Below are positions 37,203 through 45,832 of a stretch of 64,000 bases of DNA, in pieces. Within the stretch, counting starts at the first letter, position 1. Each line of letters begins with the position of its first letter. This stretch comes from Achromobacter piechaudii NBRC 102461 (GTDB lineage: Bacteria; Pseudomonadota; Gammaproteobacteria; Burkholderiales; Burkholderiaceae_B): contig NZ_BCTK01000005.1 of the NCBI RefSeq assembly GCF_001571245.1, positions 930,001 through 994,000 on the forward strand, written 5' to 3'. The notes below the pieces were generated by a model. It was not told where the DNA came from and searched no databases. It saw only the letters and a program-made list of their open reading frames with translations. The position numbers and the translations under genes are program-made.

Positions 37203-38216
37203 ATGCCAGGGCAAATCGAACAGGACACGCGCATTGGCGTCACCGTGATTTCGGGCTTTCTGGGCAGCGGCAAGACCACGCTGCTTAACCGCCTGCTGCA
37301 TGAACCCGCATACGCCGACGCCGTCGTCATCGTCAATGAATTCGGCGACATAGGCGTGGATCATCACTTGGTCCGGCTGGCGCCCGCCAACGTGGTGCTG
37401 ATTGAAGGGGGGTGTCTGTGCTGCGTCGTCAGTGGCGCGGTGGTGGACACGCTGCGCGAGCTTTTCATGCTGGCGGTCAGCCGGCGGATCAAGCCGTTTC
37501 GCCGGGTGATCATTGAAACCAGCGGTCTCGCGGATCCCGCATCGACGCTGTTCATGCTCAAGCACGATCGGTTTCTGTCTGAGCGCTATGTGTATCGTGG
37601 CGCGATCGTGCTGGTGGATGTGCGGCAGGGCGAATCGCAATTGGTGAGCCAGCCTGAAGCGGCGCGGCAATTGGCCTTGGCCGATACCGTCGTCTTGAGC
37701 AAATCCGACTTGGCTGACGCGGCGCAATTGCGGCGGGTAGAGCAGGCTGTCATCGCCATCAACCCCGGGGCGCAGCGCTGTGTGCAGCGTCAGGATGCGC
37801 CCTTGGCCGGCGTGTTGCGCGACGGGCCGGATGTCTCGGCGCGACGCGACGGGGTGGCGCTGTCCAGCTGGTTGCAGGCGTTCGCCCGGCCGGTGGCTGA
37901 TCGGCACGCCCAGGTCGCCAGTTTTTCGTTGATTCTGTCCTCGCCGTTGGGGCGGGCGGCGTTTCTGGCGGGAGTGTCTCGCATTCAGGAGCGCTACGGG
38001 CAAGGCATCCTGCGCATGAAGGGCCTGGTTTGCTTCGAGGGCGAGACGCTGCCTTGCGAGGTGCACGGCGTTCATGGCGAGCTTTACCCCTTGCGGATGC
38101 TGCCGCAATGGCCTGCGGACGATCGGATTTCTCAGCTGGTCTATATCGTGCGCGGCCTCGATGTAGACCAGGTGCGTGCGGATGTCAGTCAGGCGCTGGG
38201 CCAGGCATCGAGCTGA
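37203..38216 (+). CDS. COG0523 (CobW/P47K) metal-chaperone GTPase
   Basis: A 337-residue G3E-family GTPase. Walker A SGFLGSGKTT is at 17-26, the metal motif CLCC at 71-74 (GGCLCC), ETSGLADP is the switch/Walker B region, and a C-terminal CobW_C domain is present. Members move zinc or cobalt into target proteins; no histidine-rich stretch is present. The gene stands alone behind a tRNA terminator. No clear Zur site is visible upstream, so the metal is open. Confidence 0.88.
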   Translation: MPGQIEQDTRIGVTVISGFLGSGKTTLLNRLLHEPAYADAVVIVNEFGDIGVDHHLVRLAPANVVLIEGGCLCCVVSGAVVDTLRELFMLAVSRRIKPFRRVIIETSGLADPASTLFMLKHDRFLSERYVYRGAIVLVDVRQGESQLVSQPEAARQLALADTVVLSKSDLADAAQLRRVEQAVIAINPGAQRCVQRQDAPLAGVLRDGPDVSARRDGVALSSWLQAFARPVADRHAQVASFSLILSSPLGRAAFLAGVSRIQERYGQGILRMKGLVCFEGETLPCEVHGVHGELYPLRMLPQWPADDRISQLVYIVRGLDVDQVRADVSQALGQASS

Positions 38217-38256
38217 ATCCGGCGGCTCGGCAAGTGCTCAAAATGTCGCCATTTAG

Positions 38257-38309
38257 GCACGAATGTTGCATCCAAATACGGTATAAACGGTACGGTCTGA
38301 TGCACGAAT
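38257..38309. promoter_or_regulatory. Repeat elements upstream of the LysR gene
   Basis: GCACGAAT occurs at 38258-38265 and again at about 38302-38309 (positions within one base). TGCATC (38267) and GATGCA (38299) form a dyad with a wide spacer. They flank a TATAAA hexamer at 38282. This could be an autoregulatory site. Confidence 0.35.
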
Positions 38310-38319
38310 CGAGACAATC

Positions 38320-39225
38320 ATGGATCGTTTGAAGGCGATGCAAGTGTTTGTGGAGGTTGCCGACCGGGGAAGCCTGTCGGCGGCGGCGGTTCATCTGGAT
38401 ATGTCGCGTGCGATGGTATCGCGCTACCTGGCTGAAATGGAGCAATGGGTTGGGGTGCGCTTGCTGCACCGTACCACTCGTCGCCTCAGTCTCACCCCCG
38501 CAGGCGCGGAGACGTTGCCGCGCTGCCGTCAGATGCTCGATATGGTGGGGGATCTGCGCAGCGCAGTATCCACCCCCGAGGACACCCCCCGAGGCCTGTT
38601 GCGCATCACCACCAGCATGTCGTTTGGGGCGCGTCATCTGGCAAGCGCCGTGACCGACTACGTCAAACAGCATCCCGGCACCTCGGTCGATCTGATGCTG
38701 GTCGAGCGCGCCGTCAATCTTGTGGAAGAGCGCGTCGATCTCGCGGTGCGTATCACCAATGATCTGGATCCCAATCTGATTGCCCGCAAGCTGGCGGTGT
38801 GCCGGTCGGTGGTGTGCGCGTCGCCCGAATACCTGTCCCGCGAGGGCGTGCCGGCCCGGGTGGAAGACCTGTCCCTGCGAAATTGCCTGACCCATTCTTA
38901 TTTTGGCAAGAGTCTGTGGCGATTCGAGCGCGATGGCCAGCCTGTGGACGTGCCGGTTAGCGGCAATATCAGCGCCAACGAAGTGTCCGTGCTGTTGCAG
39001 GCGGCACTAGAGGGCGCGGGTATTGCGATGCTGCCCACTTACTATGCAAATGAATATATTGCGGCGGGCCGTTTGAAGACGATCCTGCCGCAATGCAAGC
39101 CGCAGGAACTGGGGATTTACGGCGTTTATGCGTCGCGCCGGCAAATGCCCCTGATATTGCGGTCCATGCTGGACTTCCTGGTAGAGCGGCTGGGTTCCGC
39201 GCCGTGGGACAAGGCGGTCACGTAG
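38320..39225 (+). CDS. LysR-type transcriptional regulator
   Basis: A 301-residue regulator with N-terminal winged helix-turn-helix (FVEVADRGSLSAAAVHLDMSRAMVSRYL in part, residues 10-38) and a periplasmic-binding-protein-like effector domain. The effector half resembles the common CrgA/DsdC-like subgroup that often controls neighbouring oxidoreductases. The neighbours here give no target. Upstream are repeated GCACGAAT elements and a TGCATC/GATGCA dyad. Confidence 0.92.
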   Translation: MDRLKAMQVFVEVADRGSLSAAAVHLDMSRAMVSRYLAEMEQWVGVRLLHRTTRRLSLTPAGAETLPRCRQMLDMVGDLRSAVSTPEDTPRGLLRITTSMSFGARHLASAVTDYVKQHPGTSVDLMLVERAVNLVEERVDLAVRITNDLDPNLIARKLAVCRSVVCASPEYLSREGVPARVEDLSLRNCLTHSYFGKSLWRFERDGQPVDVPVSGNISANEVSVLLQAALEGAGIAMLPTYYANEYIAAGRLKTILPQCKPQELGIYGVYASRRQMPLILRSMLDFLVERLGSAPWDKAVT

Positions 39226-39298
39226 ATTTGATTCGCGGTGGCGCGTTGCAACAGCATTTCAGGGCAGTTCGAGTTGCGCTTACTGAGTGGCGCGAGGC

Positions 39299-39326
39299 TT
39301 GAGGGGCGGGCTTATGGCGCTATAAT
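39299..39326 (+). promoter_or_regulatory. Orphan sigma70-like promoter
   Basis: TTGAGG at 39299-39304, 16 bp spacer, perfect TATAAT at 39321-39326. No coding gene follows for more than 800 bp on this strand. Confidence 0.65.
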
Positions 39327-39332
39327 CCGCCA

Positions 39333-39480
39333 ATGCGTGAACGCTCGCCATGGCGTCATTACTGGCCTGGGTAGTTTGGCGTTCACTGGTATGTACCTTC
39401 GAAAATATCCAAGAATAGTAAGTCTGGTTCGGATCTGATCCGGGCATGGCAGAGCCGGTCGGCGCTTCAGATGGCGCCGG
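39333..39480 (+). ncRNA. Candidate structured small RNA
   Basis: Starts at the predicted transcription start of the orphan promoter. An 8-bp perfect stem GTGAACGC (39337-39344) / GCGTTCAC (39379-39386) encloses about 34 nt. Further down are short stems (CGGAT/ATCCG near 39430 and CGGCGC/GCGCCG near 39460). The 3' end is unknown; no classical terminator is seen. No match to 6S, 4.5S, tmRNA or RNase P RNA motifs that I know. Confidence 0.35.
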
Positions 39481-39961
39481 GTGCGCGGTGGTGCGGCGGA
39501 TGTCATATCGCCCCAGTCATTGGCCGTTGGTTCGGACTCTTGATACTGTCGCCGTGGATGTAGGCGCCGGATTACGGCGCGTCCCACGGTTTGTAGGCTG
39601 TGACGCTAGCCTGTTGGCTGTGGCGCCAGCTTTTCCAGAATTTGCCTGCTGCGTCTTCCGTTTTATCGGTACGTAGGGGCGTCGCCTTTATCCCTACCCA
39701 CGCGTCTTGCCAGGCGCCAGTTCGCCATTCATGGCAGTCAACCCAGGAATCTTGTGAGCACTACGCCAATCAATGCCGTCGATTGCAGTTCCGTCTCGAT
39801 GGCGGGTTGGCGGGCCGAGGTTGGCGTTTGGATCGTGAGGGCGGGGTGTGTGGCCGGACGTGGCGCGAACGTGATTGCTGGCGTTGTCCGCATTGCACAT
39901 GCCGCACAGTCCTGCGCTGGTGCGCGCCGCCTCAAAAGCAATTCGTTTGAAGCCCAAATGA

Positions 39962-39990
39962 AAAAGGCCCAGCGGTTTTGCTGGGCCTTC
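39962..39990 (-). terminator. Terminator of tRNA-fMet
   Basis: AAGGCCCAGC / GCTGGGCCTT perfect 10-bp stem (39964-39989), followed on the minus strand by TTTCATTT. It starts about 10 bp after the tRNA 3' end. Confidence 0.88.
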
Positions 39991-39998
39991 ATCAAATT

Positions 39999-40075
<77 letters not shown>

Positions 40076-40137
40076 TCTGAGAAAAGAATATTAACCTTAT
40101 TTTCAACCTAGCGCAAGTCAGCCCTTAGTGAATTTGA

Positions 40138-41328
40138 ATGTCGATGAACGATAGCGAGGCAATACTCGTGCTGGAAACCGCGTTGTTATGCGCGGTGCAG
40201 CCGATGCAACTGTCCGATATGCGCAAGCTATTCGGGGACGATGAACAGTTCGATAACAGCAAGCTGCGCGGGCTGTTGGAGACGCTCCAGGCCAATTGGG
40301 CCGATGGCGGCCTGGAGCTGGTGCAGCTGGCTAGTGGATGGCGATTCCAAAGCCGTCCGCATATGCAGCGCTACCTTGAGCGACTCAGCCCGGAAAAGCC
40401 GCCCAAGTATTCGCGCGCGGTCATGGAGACCTTGGCCATTGTGGCGTGGCGCCAGCCGGTCACGCGGGGCGATATCGAAGATATCCGTGGCGTGACCGTG
40501 TCGTCGCAGATCGTGAAGGCGCTGGAAGACCGGGGCTGGATCGAGGTCATCGGGCATCGGGATGCGCCGGGTCGCCCTGCGCTTTTCGGTACCACGCGTC
40601 AGTTCCTCGATGATCTGGGCTTGCGGGCGCTCGATGAGCTGCCGCCGCTGGAATCCGCCCAAGCCGCCGCCGCGCTGGCCGGGCTGGATCTGGGCGAAGT
40701 GCAGCAGCTGACGGGCGAGGGCGCCGCTGCGCCCGAGCAGGCCGCTGATACACAAGCCATTGCCGAAGATGCGGCTGATGAGGCCGGAGACGCTTCTGTC
40801 CAGGGCGAATTGGCTGTCGAAAATATGTCTGAAGAATCGGAAAATGGCGATATCCCAGTTGCGGAATTGTCAGTTTCGGAACAGGATGCACCCATAGACC
40901 CGGTCGATAGCGTAGAATCCGTCGTTTCGCGCACAGAAGAAGGCGCGAATCCCGACGACGAACCCACCGTCCGGGAGCAAGCCGAAGGCTTGTCCAATAT
41001 GCCGACCCCGTCCGGTTTTCCCGACGACAGGGCCGGTAACGACATTTCCGATATAGCCGCCGACCCCTCTACGGCCGGTGCTGCAAAGGAAAGTGTCGAG
41101 AACGCAAAACACGCGGAACCGACCGACCCGATTGACGAGACCGATCACGCAGCGCCTGGCGCCGCCGGGCATGAGCCCGCTATCGGCCTTGATGATCCTG
41201 TTCGGCCCGAACCCGATGCCGCTTCCCCGGCCTCGGGCGAATCGGATCCGGCGCATCCTGGCGCCGATCACGATTCGGCGTCCCTTGATGATGACGAGCC
41301 CGCCCCTGGCAGGCCTACCCAAGTTTGA
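40138..41328 (+). CDS. scpB: Segregation and condensation protein B with long acidic tail
   Basis: A 396-residue protein. Residues 1-190 are the paired winged-helix core of ScpB ([35 protein letters not shown]), which binds the ScpA kleisin of the SMC condensin. The remaining 200 residues are an Asp/Glu/Ala/Pro-rich disordered tail. Typical ScpB is about 180-280 residues. The start is ATG 40138 or ATG 40144. rluB follows after 17 bp, a common pairing. Confidence 0.92.
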   Translation: MSMNDSEAILVLETALLCAVQPMQLSDMRKLFGDDEQFDNSKLRGLLETLQANWADGGLELVQLASGWRFQSRPHMQRYLERLSPEKPPKYSRAVMETLAIVAWRQPVTRGDIEDIRGVTVSSQIVKALEDRGWIEVIGHRDAPGRPALFGTTRQFLDDLGLRALDELPPLESAQAAAALAGLDLGEVQQLTGEGAAAPEQAADTQAIAEDAADEAGDASVQGELAVENMSEESENGDIPVAELSVSEQDAPIDPVDSVESVVSRTEEGANPDDEPTVREQAEGLSNMPTPSGFPDDRAGNDISDIAADPSTAGAAKESVENAKHAEPTDPIDETDHAAPGAAGHEPAIGLDDPVRPEPDAASPASGESDPAHPGADHDSASLDDDEPAPGRPTQV

Positions 41329-41345
41329 AATTCGGAGCTGTCCCA

Positions 41346-43190
41346 GTGACAACGAATACAGCAATGCAGGACGACAATCCCCGTTCGGATGACACCGCTT
41401 CCAGCGGTCAATCGGACGCCTCCGCCGCGCGCGAACCCTCTGCCGAAGGCGATGGCGCGCGTGGACGCGGTCGCAAGCTGAGGACGCCGTTCCGCCGCCG
41501 TCGTGGCGATGCCACGGCAGAGCAGGCTCCGGCCGCAGAAGGCCAGGCCGCTTCGGCTGCACAACCGGTTGAGTCGGCCGACTCCCGGGGCGGCGAGCAG
41601 GAAGCGGAGCAGGCGTTGTCGTATCTGGACAACACCGACCGCATGGAGCAGCGGCTGGGCAAGTACCTGAACAGCGATTCGGTCATGCCCAAGCTGCACA
41701 AAGTGCTGGCGGACGCCGGTATCGGCTCGCGCCGCGAAATGGAAGAACTGATCGTGGCTGGCCGTGTGTCGGTCAACGGCGAGCCGGCCCATATCGGCCA
41801 ACGTGTTGCGCCCAACGACCAGGTCCGCGTGAATGGCAAGCCCATCATGCGCACGAACACGAAAAAGCCGCCGCGCGTGATCCTGTATCACAAGCCGGCC
41901 GGCGAGATTGTCAGCCATGACGACCCGGGTGGCCGCGCCAGCGTTTTCGCGCGCCTGCCCAAGCTGCGCACCGGCAAGTGGTTGTCGGTGGGGCGCCTGG
42001 ACCTGAACACGGAAGGTCTGCTGATCTTCACGACGTCGGGCGACATGGCCAACCGCATCATGCACCCGCGCTATGGCACCGAACGTGAATACGCCGTCCG
42101 TGTGCTGGGCGAGATGGACGAGGCGCAGCGCCAGTCGCTGGTCGACGGCATTGAGCTGGAAGACGGTGTGGCGGCGTTCGGCGCGCTGGATTACCTGGGT
42201 GGCGACGGCAGCAACCGCTGGTATCGCGTGACCTTGCAGGAAGGCCGCAACCGCGAAGTCCGCCGCATGTTCGAAGCCGTGGGCGTCACGGTCAGCCGGC
42301 TGATCCGCACGCGCTTCGGCGATGTGGTGCTGCCGCGCACGCTGCGTCGCGGTCGTTGGGAAGAATTGGATGGTTCGCTCGTTACCGCGCTGATGGTCCA
42401 GCTTGGACTGTTGCGTGATGACGACGAATCGGGTGGTAACCGCCGCCGTTCCAAGCAGCCGGTCTCGCACGACAGTGCGCTGCCCCCGGGCTTTGGGACG
42501 ATGGATCGCAACGGCATGAATGGCGCCCGGATCGGGCGTCGTGGCAAGCTGCAAGGTGGTCGGGTGGGCAGCGCGGGTCAAGCGGCGGCGTGTCCGTCCG
42601 ATCCGTTCGGCACCGGCCTGATGATCGCTGGCGGTTACGCCAACGGCCATCCGCTGGCATCGGAAGGTGCGGGCGGCAATCGCAAGGGCGGCAAGCCTGG
42701 CGGCGACCGTTCGGCTGCGGCTGGCGGTGGTCGCCCGGGTGGCAAGCAAGGCGGCAAGCCCGGTGGCAAACCTGGCGGCAAGCCGCGTGGTCCGCGCGGT
42801 CCGCGTGCAGCGGCGGCCAACGGCCAGCCCGGTAATGTGGCATCGGTCGATGTGGGCGCTGGCAATGTGGCCGAAGCTCCGTTGGGTGGTGGTCGCAAAC
42901 CGTCGGGCGGCAAGCCCGGTGGCAAGCCGGCTGGCGCGCGTGGCGCAAACGGCGGTCGCAATGCCAGCGGCAAGCCTGCCGGCGCAGGCGGTCGTGGCGG
43001 CAACAAGGCAGAAGGGTCGCGCAGCTCTGGCGGTCCGTCGGCCAACAAGGGTCCTGGTGCTGGCGGCAAGCCGCGCGCACCGCGTAGCGCCTCGTCGGCG
43101 CCGCGTGGCGATGACTGGCAACCGCGCGGCGCTTCGGCGCACGAATCCCGCTTGGGCGTGATGGGCGGGCGTGGTCGTCAGGGCCGTTGA
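41346..43190 (+). CDS. rluB: 23S rRNA pseudouridine synthase, RluB type, with Gly/Lys-rich tail
   Basis: About 614 residues, twice the E. coli length. An acidic N-terminal extension (about 100 residues) is followed by an S4 domain ([20 protein letters not shown] in part), then the RsuA/RluB catalytic domain with the active Asp in [11 protein letters not shown] and the [14 protein letters not shown] motif. About 230 residues of GGKPGGK-, GGRN- and RGG-like repeats close the protein and may bind RNA. I prefer GTG 41346 (GGAG nine bases upstream); TTG 41325 and ATG 41364 are alternatives. Confidence 0.9.
   Translation: MTTNTAMQDDNPRSDDTASSGQSDASAAREPSAEGDGARGRGRKLRTPFRRRRGDATAEQAPAAEGQAASAAQPVESADSRGGEQEAEQALSYLDNTDRMEQRLGKYLNSDSVMPKLHKVLADAGIGSRREMEELIVAGRVSVNGEPAHIGQRVAPNDQVRVNGKPIMRTNTKKPPRVILYHKPAGEIVSHDDPGGRASVFARLPKLRTGKWLSVGRLDLNTEGLLIFTTSGDMANRIMHPRYGTEREYAVRVLGEMDEAQRQSLVDGIELEDGVAAFGALDYLGGDGSNRWYRVTLQEGRNREVRRMFEAVGVTVSRLIRTRFGDVVLPRTLRRGRWEELDGSLVTALMVQLGLLRDDDESGGNRRRSKQPVSHDSALPPGFGTMDRNGMNGARIGRRGKLQGGRVGSAGQAAACPSDPFGTGLMIAGGYANGHPLASEGAGGNRKGGKPGGDRSAAAGGGRPGGKQGGKPGGKPGGKPRGPRGPRAAAANGQPGNVASVDVGAGNVAEAPLGGGRKPSGGKPGGKPAGARGANGGRNASGKPAGAGGRGGNKAEGSRSSGGPSANKGPGAGGKPRAPRSASSAPRGDDWQPRGASAHESRLGVMGGRGRQGR
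42655..43110 (+). repeat. Degenerate coding repeat in the rluB tail
   Basis: Many short GGCAAGCC(G/T)GGTGGC-type units encode GGKPGGK motifs, densest at 42750-42790 and 42905-42940. They are in frame and part of the protein, so slippage there would change tail length. Confidence 0.7.
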
Positions 43191-43285
43191 TTGGCTAGTC
43201 AGCGGCGCGTTGGCCGCGCCGCTGGCATCGATATGTCCCGCATAAACGTAAGCCCGTGACGAATCAGGCGTTTTTCCGGTTTATC

Positions 43286-43294
43286 TGGTAAAAT
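43286..43294 (+). promoter_or_regulatory. Extended -10 promoter of the rimP operon
   Basis: TGG-TAAAAT (TG at 43286-43287, hexamer 43289-43294). No fitting -35. It is the best promoter-like element between rluB and rimP. Confidence 0.5.
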
Positions 43295-43416
43295 CAATGG
43301 TTTTCATGGCTTCGCGTCATCGCTTTTTGCAGGCGATGGGCTGGCGGTGAAGGCTTTGGCAGCCAAGTGAGCGGTGTGGCTGGATGGTGTGGCTGAATAT
43401 GAGAGTGAAGTGCGCA

Positions 43417-43477
43417 TAAGTAGCTAAGGTAGGCTAAGTAGCTAAGGTAGGCTAAGTAGCTACGGTAGCTAAGTAGC
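43417..43477 (+). repeat. Tandem 18-bp repeat, about 3.4 copies
   Basis: Unit TAAGTAGCTAAGGTAGGC: copies at 43417-43434 and 43435-43452 are identical, the third (43453-43469) is altered, and a partial fourth follows. It has stop codons in all frames on the plus strand and is clearly non-coding. Confidence 0.9.
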
Positions 43478-43506
43478 ATGCGCCAAGCTCGCAGGCACAA
43501 AGCCGC

Positions 43507-43556
43507 TGTTCAAAGCAGGCGGTTGTTCAAAGCAAGCGTTGTTCAAAAGCAGTTGG
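43507..43556 (+). repeat. Three tandem copies of a 16-17 bp unit
   Basis: TGTTCAAAGCAGGCGGT, TGTTCAAAGCAAGCGT and TGTTCAAAAGCAGTTGG follow one another, 30 bp after the 18-bp repeat. Identity between units falls off toward the last copy. Confidence 0.75.
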
Positions 43557-43670
43557 CATCGGATATGCGCCAAGTGTCGCTGGGCCGGAACTTCATAATG
43601 ACGTTCAGGGCGCGGGGCAAGGGTTGGATTAACCCGTGGCGCATCAAATTAGGTCGCAATATAGGGCGCT

Positions 43671-43755
43671 GCCCAGCATTGCTCCTTACGTGTAGTAGGG
43701 AAGCGGCTGGGCTCTGCGCAATATCGGTGGGCTGGGCGTGCAGCCCATTTTTTTT
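43671..43755 (+). promoter_or_regulatory. Candidate attenuator in front of rimP
   Basis: Terminator stem GGGCTG (43729-43734) / CAGCCC (43741-43746) followed by ATTTTTTTT, ending six bases before the rimP ATG. Upstream, GCCCAGC (43671-43677) can pair with GCTGGGC at 43706-43712 or with the identical GCTGGGC at 43731-43737 in the terminator stem. These pairings exclude each other, which is the layout of a transcription attenuator. Confidence 0.6.
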
Positions 43756-43761
43756 GAGTAT

Positions 43762-44262
43762 ATGGCTGATTTATTCGCATTGACCGAAGAGGCTCTGGCC
43801 GGCATGGACGTCGAACTCGTGGACGTCGAGCGTGCCGCCCTGGGCCTTTTGCGCGTAACGATCGATCGGGTCGGCGGTGTGCGCATCGAAGACTGTGAAC
43901 AGGTTTCCCGCCAATTGTCGCGGGTGTTCGAAGTCGAAAACGTCGACTACAAACGTCTGGAAGTCGGTTCGCCGGGCATTGACCGCCCGTTGCGCAACGA
44001 AGCCGAATTCCGCCGGTTTGCAGGCGAACGCATCGAGATCAAGCTGCGCGAGGCATTAGACGGACGTAAGGTCTTCTCCGGCACGTTGACCGTGCCCGAA
44101 GACGCCGCCGCCTCGGACGCCGATGCTGGGATGCACAGGACCGTCTTCGGTCTCGAATTTGAGGCAAAAAAGAACGAAATCCAGGTGTTGAATTTCACGG
44201 TCGAAGATATCGAGCGTGCAAAACTGGATCCCGTTCTGGATTTCAAGGGCAAAAAGCGATGA
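43762..44262 (+). CDS. rimP: Ribosome maturation factor RimP
   Basis: A 166-residue 30S assembly factor. Family blocks [32 protein letters not shown] and [10 protein letters not shown] are present. ATG 43762 was chosen; an upstream in-frame GTG (43738) lies in the terminator stem. It is first in the operon and overlaps nusA by four bases (ATGA). Confidence 0.96.
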   Translation: MADLFALTEEALAGMDVELVDVERAALGLLRVTIDRVGGVRIEDCEQVSRQLSRVFEVENVDYKRLEVGSPGIDRPLRNEAEFRRFAGERIEIKLREALDGRKVFSGTLTVPEDAAASDADAGMHRTVFGLEFEAKKNEIQVLNFTVEDIERAKLDPVLDFKGKKR

Positions 44263-45737
44263 GTCGCGAAATTCTTCTGTTGGTCGATGCCTTGGCGCGT
44301 GAAAAGAACGTCACGCGTGACGTCGTGTTCGGTGCGCTGGAAAGTGCGCTGGCCTCGGCCATGAAAAAGCGCTTCAAGGATGATGCGGACATTCGTGTCG
44401 CCATCGATAGGGAAACCGGCGATCACGAGGGCTTCCGCCGCTGGCTGGTGGTGCCCGACGAAGCGGGCCTGCAAGAACCCGACAAGCAGGAAATGCTGTC
44501 GGACGCGCAAGAGATCGTTCCTGATATCCAGGAAGGCGAATACATCGAAGAGCCGCTTGAGCCCATCGAATTCGGCCGCATCGGCGCGCAGGCGGCCAAG
44601 CAGGCCATCCTGCAAAAAATCCGCGATGCGGAACGCGAACAGGTGCTGAACGACTTCCTGGACCGTGGCGAGACCATCGTGTCCGGCACGATCAAGCGTA
44701 TGGACAAGGGCGACGCCATCGTCGAAACGGGCAAGATCGAAGCGCGCCTGCCGCGCTCCGAAATGATCCCGAAGGAAAACCTCCGGGTTGCCGACCGCGT
44801 TCGCGCTTACGTGTTGCGTGTTGACCACGCCGCGCGTGGCCAGCAAGTGATTCTGTCGCGTACATCGCCCGAATTCATTCGCCAGCTGTTCGAGAACGAA
44901 GTGCCTGAAATCGAGCAGGGCCTGCTTGAAATCAAGGCTGCCGCTCGCGACGCCGGTGTGCGTGCGAAGATCGCCGTGGTGGCATACGATAAGCGTATCG
45001 ACCCGATCGGCACCTGCGTCGGCATGCGCGGCTCGCGCGTTACCGCGGTGCGCAATGAGCTGGGCGGCGAACAGGTCGACATCGTGTTGTGGTCCGAAGA
45101 TCCCGCGCAGTTTGTCATTGGCGCCTTGGCGCCTGCCAACGTCGAATCGATCGTCGTTGACGAAGACAAGCACGCGATGGACGTCGTGGTTGATGAAGAA
45201 AACCTGCCCAAGGCCATTGGCGCCAAGGGTCAGAACGTGCGCCTGGCGTCCGAGCTGACTGGCTGGCAGATCAACATCATGACGCCGGAAGAAAGCCTGA
45301 ACCGCCAGGAAGTCGAGCGTTCGGGCCTGCGCACCACGTTCATGAGCAAGTTGGACGTTGATGAGGAAGTCGCGGACATCCTGATCGACGAAGGTTTTAC
45401 CGGTATCGAGGAAATCGCTTACGTGCCCATGCAGGAACTGCTGGAAATCGAAGCGTTTGACGAAGACACCATCAATGAATTGCGCGCCCGTGCCCGCAAT
45501 GCGCTGCTGACTGAGGCAATTGCCCAGGAAGAGCGCCTTGAGACCGCACAGGATTTGCTTGAACTCGAAGGCATGACGCAAGAACTGGCTGCGAAGCTGG
45601 CCGAGCGTCAAGTGCATACGCGTGATGATCTGGCCGAATTGGCGACGGACGAACTGGCGGAAATCGCCGGCTTGACCGAGCAGGAAGCCAGCGACCTCAT
45701 CATGCGTGCCCGTGCCCATTGGTTCGACGAAGAATAA
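44259..45737 (+). CDS. nusA: Transcription elongation/termination factor NusA
   Basis: A 492-residue protein with an N-terminal RNA polymerase-binding domain, S1 domain (about 135-200), two KH domains (VGMRGSRV and [11 protein letters not shown]) and two C-terminal acidic helix-hairpin-helix repeats as in E. coli. It modulates pausing, termination and antitermination, so it could act on the terminator-like structure of its own leader. Overlaps rimP. Confidence 0.97.
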   Translation: MSREILLLVDALAREKNVTRDVVFGALESALASAMKKRFKDDADIRVAIDRETGDHEGFRRWLVVPDEAGLQEPDKQEMLSDAQEIVPDIQEGEYIEEPLEPIEFGRIGAQAAKQAILQKIRDAEREQVLNDFLDRGETIVSGTIKRMDKGDAIVETGKIEARLPRSEMIPKENLRVADRVRAYVLRVDHAARGQQVILSRTSPEFIRQLFENEVPEIEQGLLEIKAAARDAGVRAKIAVVAYDKRIDPIGTCVGMRGSRVTAVRNELGGEQVDIVLWSEDPAQFVIGALAPANVESIVVDEDKHAMDVVVDEENLPKAIGAKGQNVRLASELTGWQINIMTPEESLNRQEVERSGLRTTFMSKLDVDEEVADILIDEGFTGIEEIAYVPMQELLEIEAFDEDTINELRARARNALLTEAIAQEERLETAQDLLELEGMTQELAAKLAERQVHTRDDLAELATDELAEIAGLTEQEASDLIMRARAHWFDEE

Positions 45738-45754
45738 CCAAAAGGACACGGGTC

Positions 45755-45786
45755 TGCGGTGGGTAGTGCTGGTTTCATCCACCGCA
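45755..45786 (+). other. Hairpin between nusA and infB
   Basis: Perfect 8-bp stem TGCGGTGG / CCACCGCA with a 16-nt loop in the 95-bp gap. There is no T-run, so it is not a terminator; processing or stability control is possible. Confidence 0.5.
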
Positions 45787-45832
45787 AGTTCACGTTGTTT
45801 GTAATAGCTGCATATAGGGAAGAGAGAGCCTA

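Larger units (their letters stand above)
39226..39998. other. 773-bp stretch without a protein gene
   Basis: Between the LysR gene and the initiator tRNA. No open frame in any direction has coding character (short, no Shine-Dalgarno, no recognisable domain). Base composition looks somewhat less GC-rich than in the flanking genes. It contains a good promoter (39299-39326) with a hairpin right behind it, and the tRNA terminator at its end. No tRNA-derived direct repeat or integrase remnant was seen. Confidence 0.6.
43191..43761 (+). other. 571-bp region before rimP: leader of the rimP-nusA-infB operon
   Basis: No protein gene. It holds, in order, a GC-rich hairpin after rluB (AGCGGCGCG/CGCGCCGCT, 43201-43223), an extended -10 promoter (43286-43294), an 18-bp tandem repeat (43417-43477), a 17-bp triplicate (43507-43556), a small hairpin GGGTT/AACCC (43621-43635), and a terminator-like structure just before the rimP start. 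The transcribed leader would be about 460 nt. Confidence 0.65.

Noticed and set aside
42655..43110. Mobile repeat or satellite in rluB
   Set aside because: Repeats keep the reading frame and encode a Gly/Lys tail; they are protein-coding low complexity.
41268..43142. 624-codon Arg/Thr/Ala-rich frame antisense to rluB
   Set aside because: Mirrors the repetitive rluB sequence and has no independent start signals.
43417..43556. CRISPR-like array
   Set aside because: Repeats are contiguous without spacers, too short and of two unrelated types; no cas genes.
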